From Mesorhizobium loti (GTDB taxonomy: Bacteria > Pseudomonadota > Alphaproteobacteria > Rhizobiales > Rhizobiaceae): DNA of 64,000 nt. Shown piece by piece: positions 31,187-41,723 of the stretch (position 1 is its first letter; the number at the start of each line of letters is the position of its first letter). The notes under the pieces were generated by a model. That model worked only from the letters and a program-made list of their open reading frames with translations, was not told where the DNA came from and ran no database searches. The translations under genes were made by a program, and so were the position numbers. Location: NCBI GenBank assembly GCA_014189435.1, contig CP050293.1, positions 811,001 through 875,000 on the forward strand. The letters run 5' to 3'.

Positions 31187-32989
31187 ATGAGATTGACGGG
31201 CGGCCAGATCGTGGCCAAGGCGCTGAAGGACTATGGGATCGAATATGTCGCCGGCGTGCCCGGGCACGGCATCTGGTCGCTGTTCGATGCCTTCCTGGCC
31301 GAAGGCTCGCACATCCCCTTCATCCAGGTCATGCATGAGCAGAGCGCCGTGCATATGGCCGACGGCTATTTCCGCGCCAGCGGCAAGCCGATGGCGTGCT
31401 CGACCTCGATCGGACCTGGCGCCACCAACACCATCATAGGGCTCGCCACCTGCTACACGGATTCTATTCCGGCCTTCTACGTCTCGGGCGGCCCGGCGAC
31501 GCACATGAAGGGCCATGGCGTCATGCAGGAGCTGGAGCGCCAGCAGGAGAACGCCTTTCCGCGCATCACCGAGCAGGTGACCAAGCGGGCCTACAAGGCG
31601 GGCCGTGTCGACGAGCTGCCTTTCATCATGCACCGCGCCTTCAACACCATGCTGTCGGGCCGTCCGGGTCCAGTGCATGTCGAAGTGCCGATGGACATCC
31701 AGACCGAGGCGGCCGACGTCACCATCCACCCGCTGGCGCAACGCATGGCGCTCGGCGTCGCCTATCCCGATCCGATCGCCGTCGAGAAAGCGGCAGCGCT
31801 CCTGCTGTCGGCCGAACGGCCAGTGATCCTCGCTGGCGGCGGCGCCATCAGCGCCAACGCTTCCCAGGCGCTCACCGCGCTGGCTGAAAAGATCGGCGCC
31901 GCCGTCTCGACGACGTGGAATGGCAAGGGCGCGATCTCGGAAGACCATCCACTGTCGATCGGCGCCATCGGCCAGACCGGCACCTCCTGCGGCAACGCCA
32001 TCACCGCCAGCGCCGATGTCGTCATGTCGGTCGGCTGCCGCTTCACCGACTGGTCGGCATCGAGCTACCGCAAGGGCGCCTCGATCTCGATCCCACCGGG
32101 CAAGCTGATCCATATCGATCTCGACCACCACGAGATCGGCAAGAACTACGCCACCGAGGTCGGTATCGTTGCGGACGCCCGCGTCACGCTGGAAGCGATC
32201 CTTTCGGCGATATCCGACCAGCAATCAGCCAGGGCGATGAACCGCCGCGACCGTTATCTCGCCGATATCCACGCGGCCAAGGCCGAGTGGGAAGCGATGC
32301 TGGCGCCGCGCCGCGACTCGCATGAAAGCCCGTTCACTTCGCAGCGGCCGCTCGGCGCGCTGCGCAAGGTGATGGACCGCAACGGCATCATCGTGGCCGG
32401 CTCGGGCAACACGCAGGGCGCGGTCAAGCAGACGTTCCCGGTCTACGAGCCGCGCACCCATCTGACCTCGGGATCGTTCTCGCCAATGGGCTGGGCGGTG
32501 CCGGCCGCTCTCGGTGCCAAGCTCGCCATGCCGGGCCGCCAGGTGGTGGCGGTCGTCGGCGACGGCGATTTCATGATGTCGCTGCCCGAAATGGGCACCG
32601 CGGTGATGAACGGGATACCGGCCGTGTTCCTGGTGCAGAACAATCGCGGCTACATGTCGATCCGCGGCGGCCAGCGCAAGTTCATGGGCCGCCATGTCGC
32701 CAGCGAGTTCAATTACCACAAGGGCAATGGCGAGCCCTACACCGCAAACATTTCCGAGGTGGCAAAAAACTTCGGCATGGAATCCTGGAAGGTCGAGGAC
32801 TCGGCCGATCTGGAAAAGACGCTCAAGGCAGCGCTCGACTGCGGCGCCCCGGCACTGGTCGAGGTGACGACCTCGCGCGATGCTGCGGGGCCGTTCGTCA
32901 CCGGCTGGTGGGATTTCCCGTCACCCGAATATTACGACAAGGAGCAGGAGGCCTACGCCGAAGGCCGCGCGCTCGAACAACACCTTTAG
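31187..32989 (+). CDS. Thiamine diphosphate-dependent enzyme, acetolactate synthase-like
   Basis: A 600-residue ThDP enzyme with the three-domain layout of the acetohydroxyacid synthase superfamily. The catalytic glutamate is E51 in HEQSAVHMADGY, the cofactor-binding motif GDGDFMMS begins near residue 458 and ends in QNN. It is not close to sulfoacetaldehyde acetyltransferase or typical IlvB by its motifs, so the substrate (a 2-oxo acid or a cyclic diketone) is open. It is first in a rightward series with the HisD-like and formamidase-like genes, and has the shared operator upstream. Confidence 0.8.
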   Translation: MRLTGGQIVAKALKDYGIEYVAGVPGHGIWSLFDAFLAEGSHIPFIQVMHEQSAVHMADGYFRASGKPMACSTSIGPGATNTIIGLATCYTDSIPAFYVSGGPATHMKGHGVMQELERQQENAFPRITEQVTKRAYKAGRVDELPFIMHRAFNTMLSGRPGPVHVEVPMDIQTEAADVTIHPLAQRMALGVAYPDPIAVEKAAALLLSAERPVILAGGGAISANASQALTALAEKIGAAVSTTWNGKGAISEDHPLSIGAIGQTGTSCGNAITASADVVMSVGCRFTDWSASSYRKGASISIPPGKLIHIDLDHHEIGKNYATEVGIVADARVTLEAILSAISDQQSARAMNRRDRYLADIHAAKAEWEAMLAPRRDSHESPFTSQRPLGALRKVMDRNGIIVAGSGNTQGAVKQTFPVYEPRTHLTSGSFSPMGWAVPAALGAKLAMPGRQVVAVVGDGDFMMSLPEMGTAVMNGIPAVFLVQNNRGYMSIRGGQRKFMGRHVASEFNYHKGNGEPYTANISEVAKNFGMESWKVEDSADLEKTLKAALDCGAPALVEVTTSRDAAGPFVTGWWDFPSPEYYDKEQEAYAEGRALEQHL

Positions 32990-33100
32990 GACAGCACGAG
33001 CGGGCAGCGAAGCCGCCCCTCATCCATAGAAATTGACCGGTTGCAGCGTCGTGCCTGTCGCGGCGATGGCCGAACTTTGCCTGCCAGAAAGGCCATTGCC

Positions 33101-34405
33101 ATGATCAGACATTTGAAGTCGGCGCTGCTTGAAGGCGAGACCGCGCAGGCTGCCGCCGTGACCAGGACGGTCGAAGCCCTGCTGGCGGAGGTCGAGCGTG
33201 GCGGCGATGCGGCGGTGCGGGCGCTGTCGGTCAAATTCGACGGGCTCGACCGCCAGTCCTACCGGTTGACCGATGCTGAGATCAGGCGCTGCGTCGACAG
33301 CCTCACCAGCCGTCAGCGCGCCGACATCGAATTCGCGCAGGAGCAGGTTCGCGGCTTTGCCCAGGCGCAGAAGGACGCGCTCAGGGATATCGAGGTCGAG
33401 ACCTTGCCCGGTGTCGTGCTCGGCCACAAGAACATACCGGTCGCAAATGTCGGCTGCTACGTGCCGGGCGGCAAATATCCGCTGCTTGCCTCGGCACACA
33501 TGTCGGTGCTGACCGCCAAGGTTGCCGGCTGCGACCGCGTCGTCACCTGTGCGCCACCCTTTGCCGGCGAGATCGCGCCGCTGATCGTCGCCGCCCAACA
33601 CCTGGCCGGCGCCGATGAGATCTATTGCCTGGGCGGCGTACAGGCGATCGCGGCGATGGCTTTCGGCACCGAGACCATTCAGCCGGTCGATATGCTGGCC
33701 GGTCCGGGCAATGCCTATGTGGCCGAGGCCAAGCGGCTGCTGTTCGGCCGTGTCGGCATTGATCTTTTCGCCGGGCCGACGGAGACGCTCGTCATCGCCG
33801 ACGACACGGTCGATGGCGAGTTGTGCGCCACCGACCTGCTCGGCCAGGCCGAGCATGGCGTCAATTCTCCCGCCGTGCTTGTGACCAATTCGGAGAAGCT
33901 CGCCAGAGACACGCTTGCCGAGATCGAGCGGTTGCTGAAAATCCTGCCGACCGCAACCATCGCCCGCAAGGCCTGGGAAGACTATGGCGAGGTCATCGTC
34001 TGCGACACGCTCGACGAGATGGTGTCGGAAGCCGACCGTATCGCCTCCGAACATGTCCAGGTGATGACCGCCGACCCTGACTATTTCCTCGACAGGATGA
34101 AGAACTATGGCGCGATGTTCCTCGGCGCGCGCACCACCGTCGCCTATGGCGACAAGGTGATCGGCACCAACCACACGCTGCCGACCAAGCGAGCGGCGCG
34201 TTATACGGGCGGGTTGTGGGTCGGCAAGTTCCTCAAGACCTGCACCTACCAGCGGGTGCTGACCGACGAGGCATCGGTTCTGGTCGGCGAGTATTGCTCG
34301 CGCCTCTGCATCATGGAAGGATTTGCAGGGCACGCCGAGCAGGCCAATGTGCGGCTGCGGCGCTATGGCGGCAGGAATGTTCCCTACGGCGGCACCGTGG
34401 GGTAG
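33101..34405 (+). CDS. Histidinol dehydrogenase-like NAD-dependent dehydrogenase
   Basis: A 434-residue member of the HisD superfamily. The zinc and catalytic residues are visible: LLGQAEHG (Gln, His), SEHVQV (catalytic Glu-His), [14 protein letters not shown] (Asp, His) and the C-terminal FAGHAEQA histidine. The gene is far from any histidine operon and lies in a catabolic region, so it is more likely a HisD paralogue that oxidises a primary alcohol to an acid, as HpsN does for sulfopropanediol. ATG 33101 is chosen because the family starts here. Confidence 0.8.
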   Translation: MIRHLKSALLEGETAQAAAVTRTVEALLAEVERGGDAAVRALSVKFDGLDRQSYRLTDAEIRRCVDSLTSRQRADIEFAQEQVRGFAQAQKDALRDIEVETLPGVVLGHKNIPVANVGCYVPGGKYPLLASAHMSVLTAKVAGCDRVVTCAPPFAGEIAPLIVAAQHLAGADEIYCLGGVQAIAAMAFGTETIQPVDMLAGPGNAYVAEAKRLLFGRVGIDLFAGPTETLVIADDTVDGELCATDLLGQAEHGVNSPAVLVTNSEKLARDTLAEIERLLKILPTATIARKAWEDYGEVIVCDTLDEMVSEADRIASEHVQVMTADPDYFLDRMKNYGAMFLGARTTVAYGDKVIGTNHTLPTKRAARYTGGLWVGKFLKTCTYQRVLTDEASVLVGEYCSRLCIMEGFAGHAEQANVRLRRYGGRNVPYGGTVG

Positions 34406-34437
34406 GTGAAGCGGCACGAGGGAGCGACAACAAGACG

Positions 34438-36570
34438 ATGCTGACTGGCTACACCGATCGCCTCAGTGCCCGTCCGGGCGAGACGCTGTCCTTCATGGTC
34501 AGCACCAACGCGCCGTTGTTCAAGGCCGAGATCGTGCGGCTGCTGAATGGCGACACCGACCCGCGTGGCCCAGGCCGCCGCGAACTTGTCGTCGGGACCG
34601 CAGCGGATGGCGAGTATCCCGGTGTCGAGCAGAAGCTTGCTCCAGGCTCCTTCGCCCTGGTTGCCGATCATGCGAAACTGCGGCTGGCTGGCGACTTCAC
34701 TCTGTTCGCCTGGATTCGCCCAACGCGACTGGCCGCCGGCGAGCAATTGATCCTGTCCAAGGAAGGGCCTGGCGATGCCGGCTATGGGTTTGGCCTGACC
34801 GACACCGGCAAGCTATTCCTGCGCATCGGCGCGGTGCGCATCGAAGGGATATCGCCGATACTGGAGCAGCGCTGGCACTGGGTTGCCGCGCGTTACGAAG
34901 CTGCTACCGGATCGGCCCGGCTCTCGGCCGGTTTGTCCGCGCGCGATCAGTCGCTTGTGAGCGATTTCGGTGGGTCAGGGCATTTGCCGCACGCCGCAAG
35001 CTCTGACGCGCCACTGCTAATTGCCGCGTCGCTGCACGGCGGACGGCGCGGCGGCTTTTACAACGGGCTGATCGCCGATCCCTGCATCTTCGGCAAATGC
35101 CTTGACGACGCCGAGCTTGGCGACCTCGCGTGGGGCATTAATTTCGGTGCCCTGCCACGGCCCTGCATCGCCGCCTGGGATTTCAGTGTCGGCAGCAGCG
35201 GTATGATCGTCCACGACGTCGGTGGGCTGGGGTTGGACGGCGCCACACATCAGTCGCCGGTGCGCGCCATGACCGGACCGCACTGGACCGGCGAGACGGA
35301 TGACCCGCGGATCGATCCGCGCGGCTATTCGGCGATCCATTTCCACGAGGACAGTCTGTCGGATGTCGGTTGGCGGCCGAGCTTTGTCTTCACCGTGCCG
35401 GACGATCTGCCGAGCGGCGTCTATTCGGCCCGGCTGACGGCCGGCGACGAGACCGACGACCTGCCGTTTCTCGTCTGCCCGCCGAAGGAGGTTGCAACGG
35501 CGCCGCTGGCGCTGCTGGTGCCGACTTTCACCTACCTCGCTTATGGCAATGAGATGTGGGGCGAATACGGGCTGAACTGTCTCTACGACCGCTATGTCGA
35601 CGGGGCAGGGGTGCCGCTTGCCTCGCAGCACCACCCGATCAAGACTTTCCGGCCCGGACGCGGCCTGCTGAAGTCGGTGGCCGGCGAGCATTTCGGCCGG
35701 CATCTCTGCGCCGATCTCTATGCGGTGGACTGGTTGAGCGCGACCGGCCAGCCGGTCGACATCATCACCGACCACGAATTGCACCGCGAAGGTGCTGCGC
35801 TGCTGTCGCGCTACAAGGCGGTGATGACCGGCTCGCATCCGGAATATGTCTCCGGCCAGATGCTCGATGCGCTGGAAGCCTATCTCGGCGCCGGCGGCAG
35901 TCTTGCGTATCTCGGCGGCAACGGCTTCTACGGCGTCACCTCGCTGGCCGAGGATGGCGGCATGATCGAGGTGCGGCGGCCCAACGGGACGAGGCCCTGG
36001 TCGTCCAATCCCGGCGAAGGCCATCACGCGCTGACCGGTGAGCCCGGCGGCCTGTGGCGGTTTCGCGGCCGCGCGCCGCAGCGCCTGGTCGGCGTCGGCT
36101 TCACCGCGCAAGGGTGGACCTCGCGCGACGATTGCGGCTTGCCACGTCCCTACCGGCAGACAGGCGACGGCGGCCATCGGCTGGCGGCGGAACTGCTCTC
36201 CGGCATCTGTGAGGGCGAGGCGATCGGCGATTTCGAAACGCTGGGGCTCGGCACCGGTGCCGCCGGTGACGAGGTGGACCGTGCCGACGCCGCACTTGGA
36301 ACACCGGCGCATGCGCTGGTGCTGGCGACGGCAACCGGGTTTTCGACCGATTACCAGCTGGTCATCGACGAGCGCCGCCAGGTGAACGAAGCCTCGACGC
36401 TTGCCGGCGATCCGCAGGTGCGGTCCGACATCGTCTGTTTCGAAACCGCCGCAGGCGGCCTCGTCTTCTCGGTCGGCTCGATGCAGTGGTTCAGCGCACT
36501 CTCGCACAATGGCTATGACAACACCGTCTCGACGCTGACGCGGAATGTGCTGAAGCGGATGCTGCGCTAG
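34438..36570 (+). CDS. N,N-dimethylformamidase large-subunit-like protein
   Basis: A 710-residue protein that matches the large subunit of N,N-dimethylformamidase. An N-terminal jelly-roll of LamG/concanavalin type (about residues 60-215, with GDFTLFAWIRPTRL and RWHWVAARYE) is followed by an amidohydrolase-like core (PLALLVPTFTYLAYGNEMWG, LGGNGFYGVTS, FSVGSMQWFSALSHNGYDN). Characterised enzymes use mononuclear iron and a small subunit of about 15 kDa; no small-subunit gene is seen nearby. It probably hydrolyses an N-substituted amide. It follows the HisD-like gene by 32 bases and is likely co-transcribed. Confidence 0.75.
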   Translation: MLTGYTDRLSARPGETLSFMVSTNAPLFKAEIVRLLNGDTDPRGPGRRELVVGTAADGEYPGVEQKLAPGSFALVADHAKLRLAGDFTLFAWIRPTRLAAGEQLILSKEGPGDAGYGFGLTDTGKLFLRIGAVRIEGISPILEQRWHWVAARYEAATGSARLSAGLSARDQSLVSDFGGSGHLPHAASSDAPLLIAASLHGGRRGGFYNGLIADPCIFGKCLDDAELGDLAWGINFGALPRPCIAAWDFSVGSSGMIVHDVGGLGLDGATHQSPVRAMTGPHWTGETDDPRIDPRGYSAIHFHEDSLSDVGWRPSFVFTVPDDLPSGVYSARLTAGDETDDLPFLVCPPKEVATAPLALLVPTFTYLAYGNEMWGEYGLNCLYDRYVDGAGVPLASQHHPIKTFRPGRGLLKSVAGEHFGRHLCADLYAVDWLSATGQPVDIITDHELHREGAALLSRYKAVMTGSHPEYVSGQMLDALEAYLGAGGSLAYLGGNGFYGVTSLAEDGGMIEVRRPNGTRPWSSNPGEGHHALTGEPGGLWRFRGRAPQRLVGVGFTAQGWTSRDDCGLPRPYRQTGDGGHRLAAELLSGICEGEAIGDFETLGLGTGAAGDEVDRADAALGTPAHALVLATATGFSTDYQLVIDERRQVNEASTLAGDPQVRSDIVCFETAAGGLVFSVGSMQWFSALSHNGYDNTVSTLTRNVLKRMLR

Positions 36571-36584
36571 GCCAGTCGTTCACC

Positions 36585-38051
36585 TCACCCGAGATGGCTG
36601 CGGATCACCTGGTTGAGCTTGTGCAAGGCGCGCGGGATCTGTTTGTCTTCGGTCGCCGCATAACCGATCATCAGGCCGTGCTCTGGGGCGCCGTGGATAT
36701 AATGCGCTGACAGGGGCGTGACGTTGATGCCGGCTCCGAGCGCGTTTTCGACGATGGCGACATCGTTGACCGGGGTGCGAAAACGCCACGTCGTCTGCAG
36801 GCCGTTGCCTTCATCGAGCTGTTCCATCACGTCGCCGAACAGCGCTTGGGCATGTCCGGACAAGAGTACCCGCCTGGCCGCGTACAGGCGCTTCATGCGC
36901 CTGGTGTGGCGGGCGAAGTCGCCGTTGCGGATGAAGTCGGCAAGGGCAGCCTGGGTGGCCAGCGGGGCCGCCGTACCCATCAGGAAGTTCGCCTTGCGCA
37001 CCGGTCGCACCACTTCGCCGGGAAAGATGATGAAACCCAGCCTCAGGTCGGGCAGCATCGTCTTGGCGAACGAGCCGACATAGATGGTGCGATGATCGGC
37101 ATCCTGTGACTGCAACGTGGGCACGCGGTTGCCGCTGAAGCGGAACTCGCTGTCGAAATCATCCTCTATCACCCAGGCGCCGGTTTCGGCGGCGAGCTGC
37201 AGCAACCGCAAACGCTGTTCGATGCGCATGGTCGAGCCGAGTGGGAACTGGCAGGACGGGGTCAGGTAGATCAGCTTCGGCCGCAGCGCGGCGATCGTGT
37301 TGAGGTTCCAGTTGCGTCCATTCACATCAAGCGGCGCGATGCGCGCGCCCGCCGCGCCGAAGGCGCCGTGCGCACCGGTATAGCCCGGCTCCTCGATCAT
37401 GACAGGATCGCCGGCATCGATCAGCAGATGCGCCAGCAGCGTGAAGGCGCTCTGCGCGCCGCCGGTCACCATGATCTGGTCCGGCTGGCATTTCACGCCG
37501 CGCGACGACTGCATGTACTGGGCGATCACCTCGCGCAGCCCCTGATGGCCGCCATAGCTGTGGTAGCCGAAGGTTTCGCCGGCAGTGTGGCGCATATGCT
37601 TTGACAGCAGGCGGCGCCAGATGGTGAAGGGAAATGACCCTGCGTCAGGCAGGCCGGGCTGCAGGAAGTGGCTGCCTGGAAAACCGGTTTCATGGCGCAA
37701 GGTCACCAGCGCCTGGCCGCGTCGCGAAAGACTGTCCTGAAGCCGTGGCAACGGTTCGGCGTCGCGTCCGCCACCGGCGGAAGGCAGCGGCAGCACCCTG
37801 GCGCGCGCACCCTTGCGGGTCTCGATATAGCCTTCCGTCTCCAGCTGCTCGAAGGCGGCGATGGTGGTGGTGCGCGACAGGCCGAGATCGGCAGCCAGCG
37901 CCCGTGTGGAAGGCAGCCGCGCGCCGCTTCTCAGCACACCGGCCGTGATCTGGTCGCGGATCCGGCGATAGAGCTGCTGGAAGATCGGAACCTGGTCATG
38001 CTGTTCGAACCCGGTTGGGTCGATGGCGATATCGCGGATCGGCTCGCCCAA
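36585..38051 (-). CDS. MocR-type PLP-dependent transcriptional regulator (GntR family)
   Basis: A 488-residue regulator. A GntR winged helix lies at about residues 24-90 (PIFQQLYRRIRDQI, LSRTTTIAAFEQLETEGYIE) and an aminotransferase class I fold from about 130 to the end, with the PLP lysine near residue 326 in GSFAKTML. It starts from TTG at 38051, as no ATG lies nearby in frame. It is divergent from the class III aminotransferase gene and probably controls it in response to an amino compound bound by PLP. Confidence 0.85.
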   Translation of the reverse strand: MGEPIRDIAIDPTGFEQHDQVPIFQQLYRRIRDQITAGVLRSGARLPSTRALAADLGLSRTTTIAAFEQLETEGYIETRKGARARVLPLPSAGGGRDAEPLPRLQDSLSRRGQALVTLRHETGFPGSHFLQPGLPDAGSFPFTIWRRLLSKHMRHTAGETFGYHSYGGHQGLREVIAQYMQSSRGVKCQPDQIMVTGGAQSAFTLLAHLLIDAGDPVMIEEPGYTGAHGAFGAAGARIAPLDVNGRNWNLNTIAALRPKLIYLTPSCQFPLGSTMRIEQRLRLLQLAAETGAWVIEDDFDSEFRFSGNRVPTLQSQDADHRTIYVGSFAKTMLPDLRLGFIIFPGEVVRPVRKANFLMGTAAPLATQAALADFIRNGDFARHTRRMKRLYAARRVLLSGHAQALFGDVMEQLDEGNGLQTTWRFRTPVNDVAIVENALGAGINVTPLSAHYIHGAPEHGLMIGYAATEDKQIPRALHKLNQVIRSHLG

Positions 38052-38151
38052 ACTGGTATCCTCACTTTGTCTGTTTCTGGCGATTTTCGGACGATCACCA
38101 GTCTCCTATCGTTCCGGCATCGAGACCGAAGTCAAGCTGGAAGGCAGGGCC

Positions 38152-39519
38152 ATGACCACGCAGATGCTGAGAAATTCCGCCGGGGATGCCGAGGCTGCCG
38201 CCAAGCACCTGATCTTCCCGCTGGTGCCGCGTGAGGACATGCAAGCATATGGCCCGAGCATCCTGATGTCTGGCAGCGGCGTACGGGTCACCGACCAGCA
38301 TGGCACGACGATGCTCGACATGATGAGCGCCACAACGCGCGCGGGCTCACTCGGCTATGGCAATCGCGAGATCGCGCAGGCGATGTACGACCAGGCCATC
38401 ACCATGCATTATTCCGGCGCCGGTCGGAACACCAACGCGGCGGCCGCCCGGCTGGCGGAAAAGCTCACCGAGATCACGCCTGGCCGGCTGAACCGGGTGA
38501 CGTTCACCTCCGGCGGCTCTGAAGCGACGGAAACCGCGCTGAAGATCGCCAAGCAATATCTGCAGCAGAGCGGCCGCAAGCCGCGCGCCTTCAAGGTCAT
38601 CTCGCGCTGGAGCGCCTATCATGGCGCGACCATGGGCGCGCTGTCCTGCACCGACTGGCTGGCGGTGCGCGACGTGCCCGATCCGCGCGTGCCGGGCCAT
38701 AGTTTCGTCGCCAACCCGATGCGTTACCGCAACCCCTATGGGCTCGACGAGGAGACCTATTCAGACGTCTGCGTCGCTCATCTCGAGCGTCAGATCCTGC
38801 TCGAGGACCCCGAACTGGTCGCCGCCTTTATCGGTGAGCCGTTCCAGCAGGCCAACGGCGTGCAGATCCCGATGCCGAGCTATTGGAAGAAGGTGCGCGC
38901 GCTGTGTGACAAATACGGTATCCTGCTGATCATGGACGAGGTCATCACCGGCTTCGGGCGCACTGGCACCTGGTTCGCCACCGAACAGCTCGGCATCGAG
39001 CCCGACATCCTCAACATGGCCAAGTCGATGGGCGCGGGCTACGCGCCGATCGGCGCCGTCATGACCCGCGACGAGATCGCCGACGGCATCAGCCATTTCC
39101 GTCATGTCCACACCTATGCCGGCCACGCCATCTGCTGCGCCGCCTCGCTCAAGGTGATCGAGATCATGGAGCGTGAGCGCCTTGTCGAAACTTCCGACGT
39201 GCTCGGCCATCAATGGCAGCAGGCGATGAAGGACGCCTTTGGCGATCACCCAATCGTCGGCGACATACGCGGCCGCGGTTTCTGGCAGGCAATCGACTTC
39301 ACCGCCGACAAGGCGAGCCGGGCCGCCTTCACCGATGACACGGTGGTGGCGATCGCCAGGCGCGCGCGCGAACTCGGCGTCATCGTCGGCCCGATCGGCA
39401 CCGCAATCGAGATCGCGCCGGCTCTGATCGCCACGCGCGAGGACCTGGCCGAGTGCACCCGTGCGATGGCGCAAGCGATTGACGATGTCGCACGCCAACG
39501 CGGTCTTGGTGGCAACTAG
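38152..39519 (+). CDS. Class III aminotransferase
   Basis: A 455-residue PLP enzyme of the omega-amino acid or polyamine aminotransferase type. GYGNREIAQAMYDQ and TFTSGGSEATETALKIAKQY are in the cofactor-binding region, the aspartate in IMDEVITGFGRTG contacts PLP and the lysine is K291 in NMAKSMGAGY. The ATG at 38152 is used; the frame is open further upstream to 38023. The polyamine-type transporter downstream suggests an amine or omega-amino acid substrate. Confidence 0.9.
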   Translation: MTTQMLRNSAGDAEAAAKHLIFPLVPREDMQAYGPSILMSGSGVRVTDQHGTTMLDMMSATTRAGSLGYGNREIAQAMYDQAITMHYSGAGRNTNAAAARLAEKLTEITPGRLNRVTFTSGGSEATETALKIAKQYLQQSGRKPRAFKVISRWSAYHGATMGALSCTDWLAVRDVPDPRVPGHSFVANPMRYRNPYGLDEETYSDVCVAHLERQILLEDPELVAAFIGEPFQQANGVQIPMPSYWKKVRALCDKYGILLIMDEVITGFGRTGTWFATEQLGIEPDILNMAKSMGAGYAPIGAVMTRDEIADGISHFRHVHTYAGHAICCAASLKVIEIMERERLVETSDVLGHQWQQAMKDAFGDHPIVGDIRGRGFWQAIDFTADKASRAAFTDDTVVAIARRARELGVIVGPIGTAIEIAPALIATREDLAECTRAMAQAIDDVARQRGLGGN

Positions 39520-39557
39520 CGGCGGGTGATGTCGTCCTGAAAGGTGTCTCTGCGTTT

Positions 39558-39585
39558 GAAGCATACTGACGCACACAATGCGTCA
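39558..39585. promoter_or_regulatory. Shared operator element, copy 2
   Basis: GAAGCA, then a perfect palindrome TGACGCA-CACAA-TGCGTCA. It matches the element at 31024-31051 in sequence and spacing and lies 180 bp upstream of the transporter operon, so both operons probably respond to one regulator. Confidence 0.65.
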
Positions 39586-39765
39586 TGGTGAGAACAAAAA
39601 ACCGGATTCGCGAAATTGACGGAAGGGTCGAGTAACTCGATGATTTCACGACTGAATTCCGGACATGCAGGTTTTCGCATATCGGCGTTTCGTCTAAATG
39701 GCCCGCAGAGGTTAGCAGTGCATGCGCACACCAACAAATCGGCCAGCTACAGGGGACATCTCACA

Positions 39766-40854
39766 GTGAACGTCGCAAGCCCGGATCAGACCAGGCCGGA
39801 TCAGACCAGGACAGGATCGCAGCCAGCCGCCGGCCCACAGGCCGGGGGCGCGGTGCTGCTCGGCATCGACCATGTCGGCAAGCGCTTCGGGTTCGGCGAG
39901 GGGCAAATCACCGCGCTGGACGACGCCAGATTCGAGATCTCCGACAACGAGTTCTTCACGCTGCTCGGCCCGTCGGGTTGTGGAAAGACGACACTGCTGC
40001 GGATCATCGCCGGTTTCGAGCATCCGACCGAGGGGCGTATCCTGCTCGATGGCCGCGACATCGGCCACGAACCGCCGTTCAAGCGGCCGGTCAACACAAT
40101 GTTCCAGAGCTATGCGCTGTTTCCGCATCTCAACGTGCGCCAGAACATTGCATACGGGCTGGAAATGTTGCGCTGGAAGCCGGCCGACATCAAGCGCCGC
40201 GTCGACGAGGTGCTCGAGCTCGTGCAGATGCCGGCCTTCGCCGACCGCCGCACCACACAGATGTCCGGCGGCCAGCAGCAGCGCATCGCGCTGGCGCGGG
40301 CATTGGCGCCGCGTCCGCGTGTGCTGCTGCTCGACGAGCCGCTGTCGGCGCTCGACCTCAAGCTGCGCAAGGCGATGCAGAGCGAGTTGAAGCGGCTGCA
40401 GAGGGAGACGTCGCTGACCTTCGTCATGGTCACCCATGACCAGGAGGAGGCGCTGGCGCTGTCGGACCGCATCGCGGTGATGAACAAGGGCAAGGTGCTG
40501 CAGGTGGGGACGCCCGAGGAGATCTATGCGCGCCCGAAAACCTGTTTTGTCGCCGACTTCATCGGCGAGGCGAACCTGATCCCGGCCGGCCTTGTCGGAC
40601 TGGCCGACGGCCATACGATCTCGATCCGCACCGAGCAGATCTCGGTGCGCTCGCGCCCGGCCACGACAAGGCGCAGCGTCGAGGCGATCGTCACCGCGTT
40701 GACCTTCCTTGGCGCCGACACCCTGATCGAGGCGCGCTGCGCCGGCGATGTGCCGATCAAGGCGCGGGTGCGCGGCGCGGTATCGGGCCTGGCTGTCGGC
40801 GACCGCGCCGACTTTGCCTGGGATCACTCCAGCGAGTGGCTGCTCAGCGAATGA
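39766..40854 (+). CDS. Polyamine-type ABC transporter ATPase (PotA-like)
   Basis: A 362-residue ABC ATPase. Walker A is GPSGCGKTT, the signature [15 protein letters not shown], Walker [16 protein letters not shown], and a C-terminal TOBE-type regulatory domain follows at about residues 275-355. The GTG at 39766 is preferred because AGGGGAC precedes it; an upstream in-frame extension to 39616 would cross the promoter region. It heads a four-gene operon with two permeases and a binding protein. Confidence 0.85.
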   Translation: MNVASPDQTRPDQTRTGSQPAAGPQAGGAVLLGIDHVGKRFGFGEGQITALDDARFEISDNEFFTLLGPSGCGKTTLLRIIAGFEHPTEGRILLDGRDIGHEPPFKRPVNTMFQSYALFPHLNVRQNIAYGLEMLRWKPADIKRRVDEVLELVQMPAFADRRTTQMSGGQQQRIALARALAPRPRVLLLDEPLSALDLKLRKAMQSELKRLQRETSLTFVMVTHDQEEALALSDRIAVMNKGKVLQVGTPEEIYARPKTCFVADFIGEANLIPAGLVGLADGHTISIRTEQISVRSRPATTRRSVEAIVTALTFLGADTLIEARCAGDVPIKARVRGAVSGLAVGDRADFAWDHSSEWLLSE

Positions 40855-41723
40855 ACGCCCGGTTGACCACCATCCTGTTGCGTTCGCCGGTCCTGGTGAC
40901 CATGGTGCTGTTCATGCTGGCGCCGATGGTGCTGGCGGTCGTCTATTCCTTCATGACCAACGGCGCTTATGGCGGCGTGCGCATGCCGTTCACCGCGCTC
41001 GCCTACCGCCAGCTGCTGTTCCAGGAGGATTTCGACGGCAATCTGGTATTCTCCACCGGCTATCTCGCGATCCTGTGGCGCTCTGTGCTGCTGGCCGCGC
41101 TGACGGTGGTGGCGAGCCTCGCCATCGGCCTGCCGCTGGCCTGGTACATGGCCTGCAGTCCGCCGGCAAAACGGGCCCGGCTGCTGCTGCTGATCACGCT
41201 GCCATTCTGGATCAACACGCTGATCCGTACCTATTGCTGGGTGCTGATCCTGCGCGACGAGGGGCTGCTCAATAGCGGGCTGCGCCGGCTCGGCCTTGTC
41301 GGCGGCCACTTCCTCTACAACGACTTCGCCATCCTTCTGGGCATGATCTACACCTATCTGCCGTTCATGGTGCTGCCGATCTATGCCGTGCTCGAACGCG
41401 TCAATGGCGACGTGATCGAGGCCTCGCACGATCTCTATGCCGACCGCTTGAGCACGTTCCGGCGCATCGTCTGGCCGCTGGCAATGCCCGGTGCGATCGC
41501 CGGTAGCCTGCTGGTGTTCGCTCCAGCGCTGGGCAGCTTCCTTGCCCCCGACCTGCTCGGCGGGGGCCGCCGGCTGATGATCGGCAGCCTGATCCAGCTT
41601 CAGTTCACCTCCTCGCGCAACTGGCCGTTCGGTGCCGCGCTTGCCACCGTCGTCTCGGTCGCCATCCTGGCGGTGCTGTTCGTGGTCGTGCGCAAGAGCT
41701 TCAACAAGGTGCCGGCACGATGA
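40851..41723 (+). CDS. ABC transporter permease (PotB-like)
   Basis: A 290-residue inner-membrane permease with about six hydrophobic segments and the binding-protein-dependent transport motif with [25 protein letters not shown] (EAA loop). It overlaps the ATPase stop by four bases (ATGA), showing translational coupling. It should form the channel with the next gene product. Confidence 0.9.
   Translation: MNARLTTILLRSPVLVTMVLFMLAPMVLAVVYSFMTNGAYGGVRMPFTALAYRQLLFQEDFDGNLVFSTGYLAILWRSVLLAALTVVASLAIGLPLAWYMACSPPAKRARLLLLITLPFWINTLIRTYCWVLILRDEGLLNSGLRRLGLVGGHFLYNDFAILLGMIYTYLPFMVLPIYAVLERVNGDVIEASHDLYADRLSTFRRIVWPLAMPGAIAGSLLVFAPALGSFLAPDLLGGGRRLMIGSLIQLQFTSSRNWPFGAALATVVSVAILAVLFVVVRKSFNKVPAR

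Noticed and set aside
31187..32989. Assignment of the ThDP enzyme as sulfoacetaldehyde acetyltransferase (Xsc)
   Set aside because: The N-terminal and catalytic segments do not match Xsc motifs, and no phosphotransacetylase gene lies nearby.
33101..34405. Assignment of the HisD-like gene to histidine biosynthesis
   Set aside because: No other his gene is near and the surroundings are catabolic; the family includes alcohol-oxidising paralogues.
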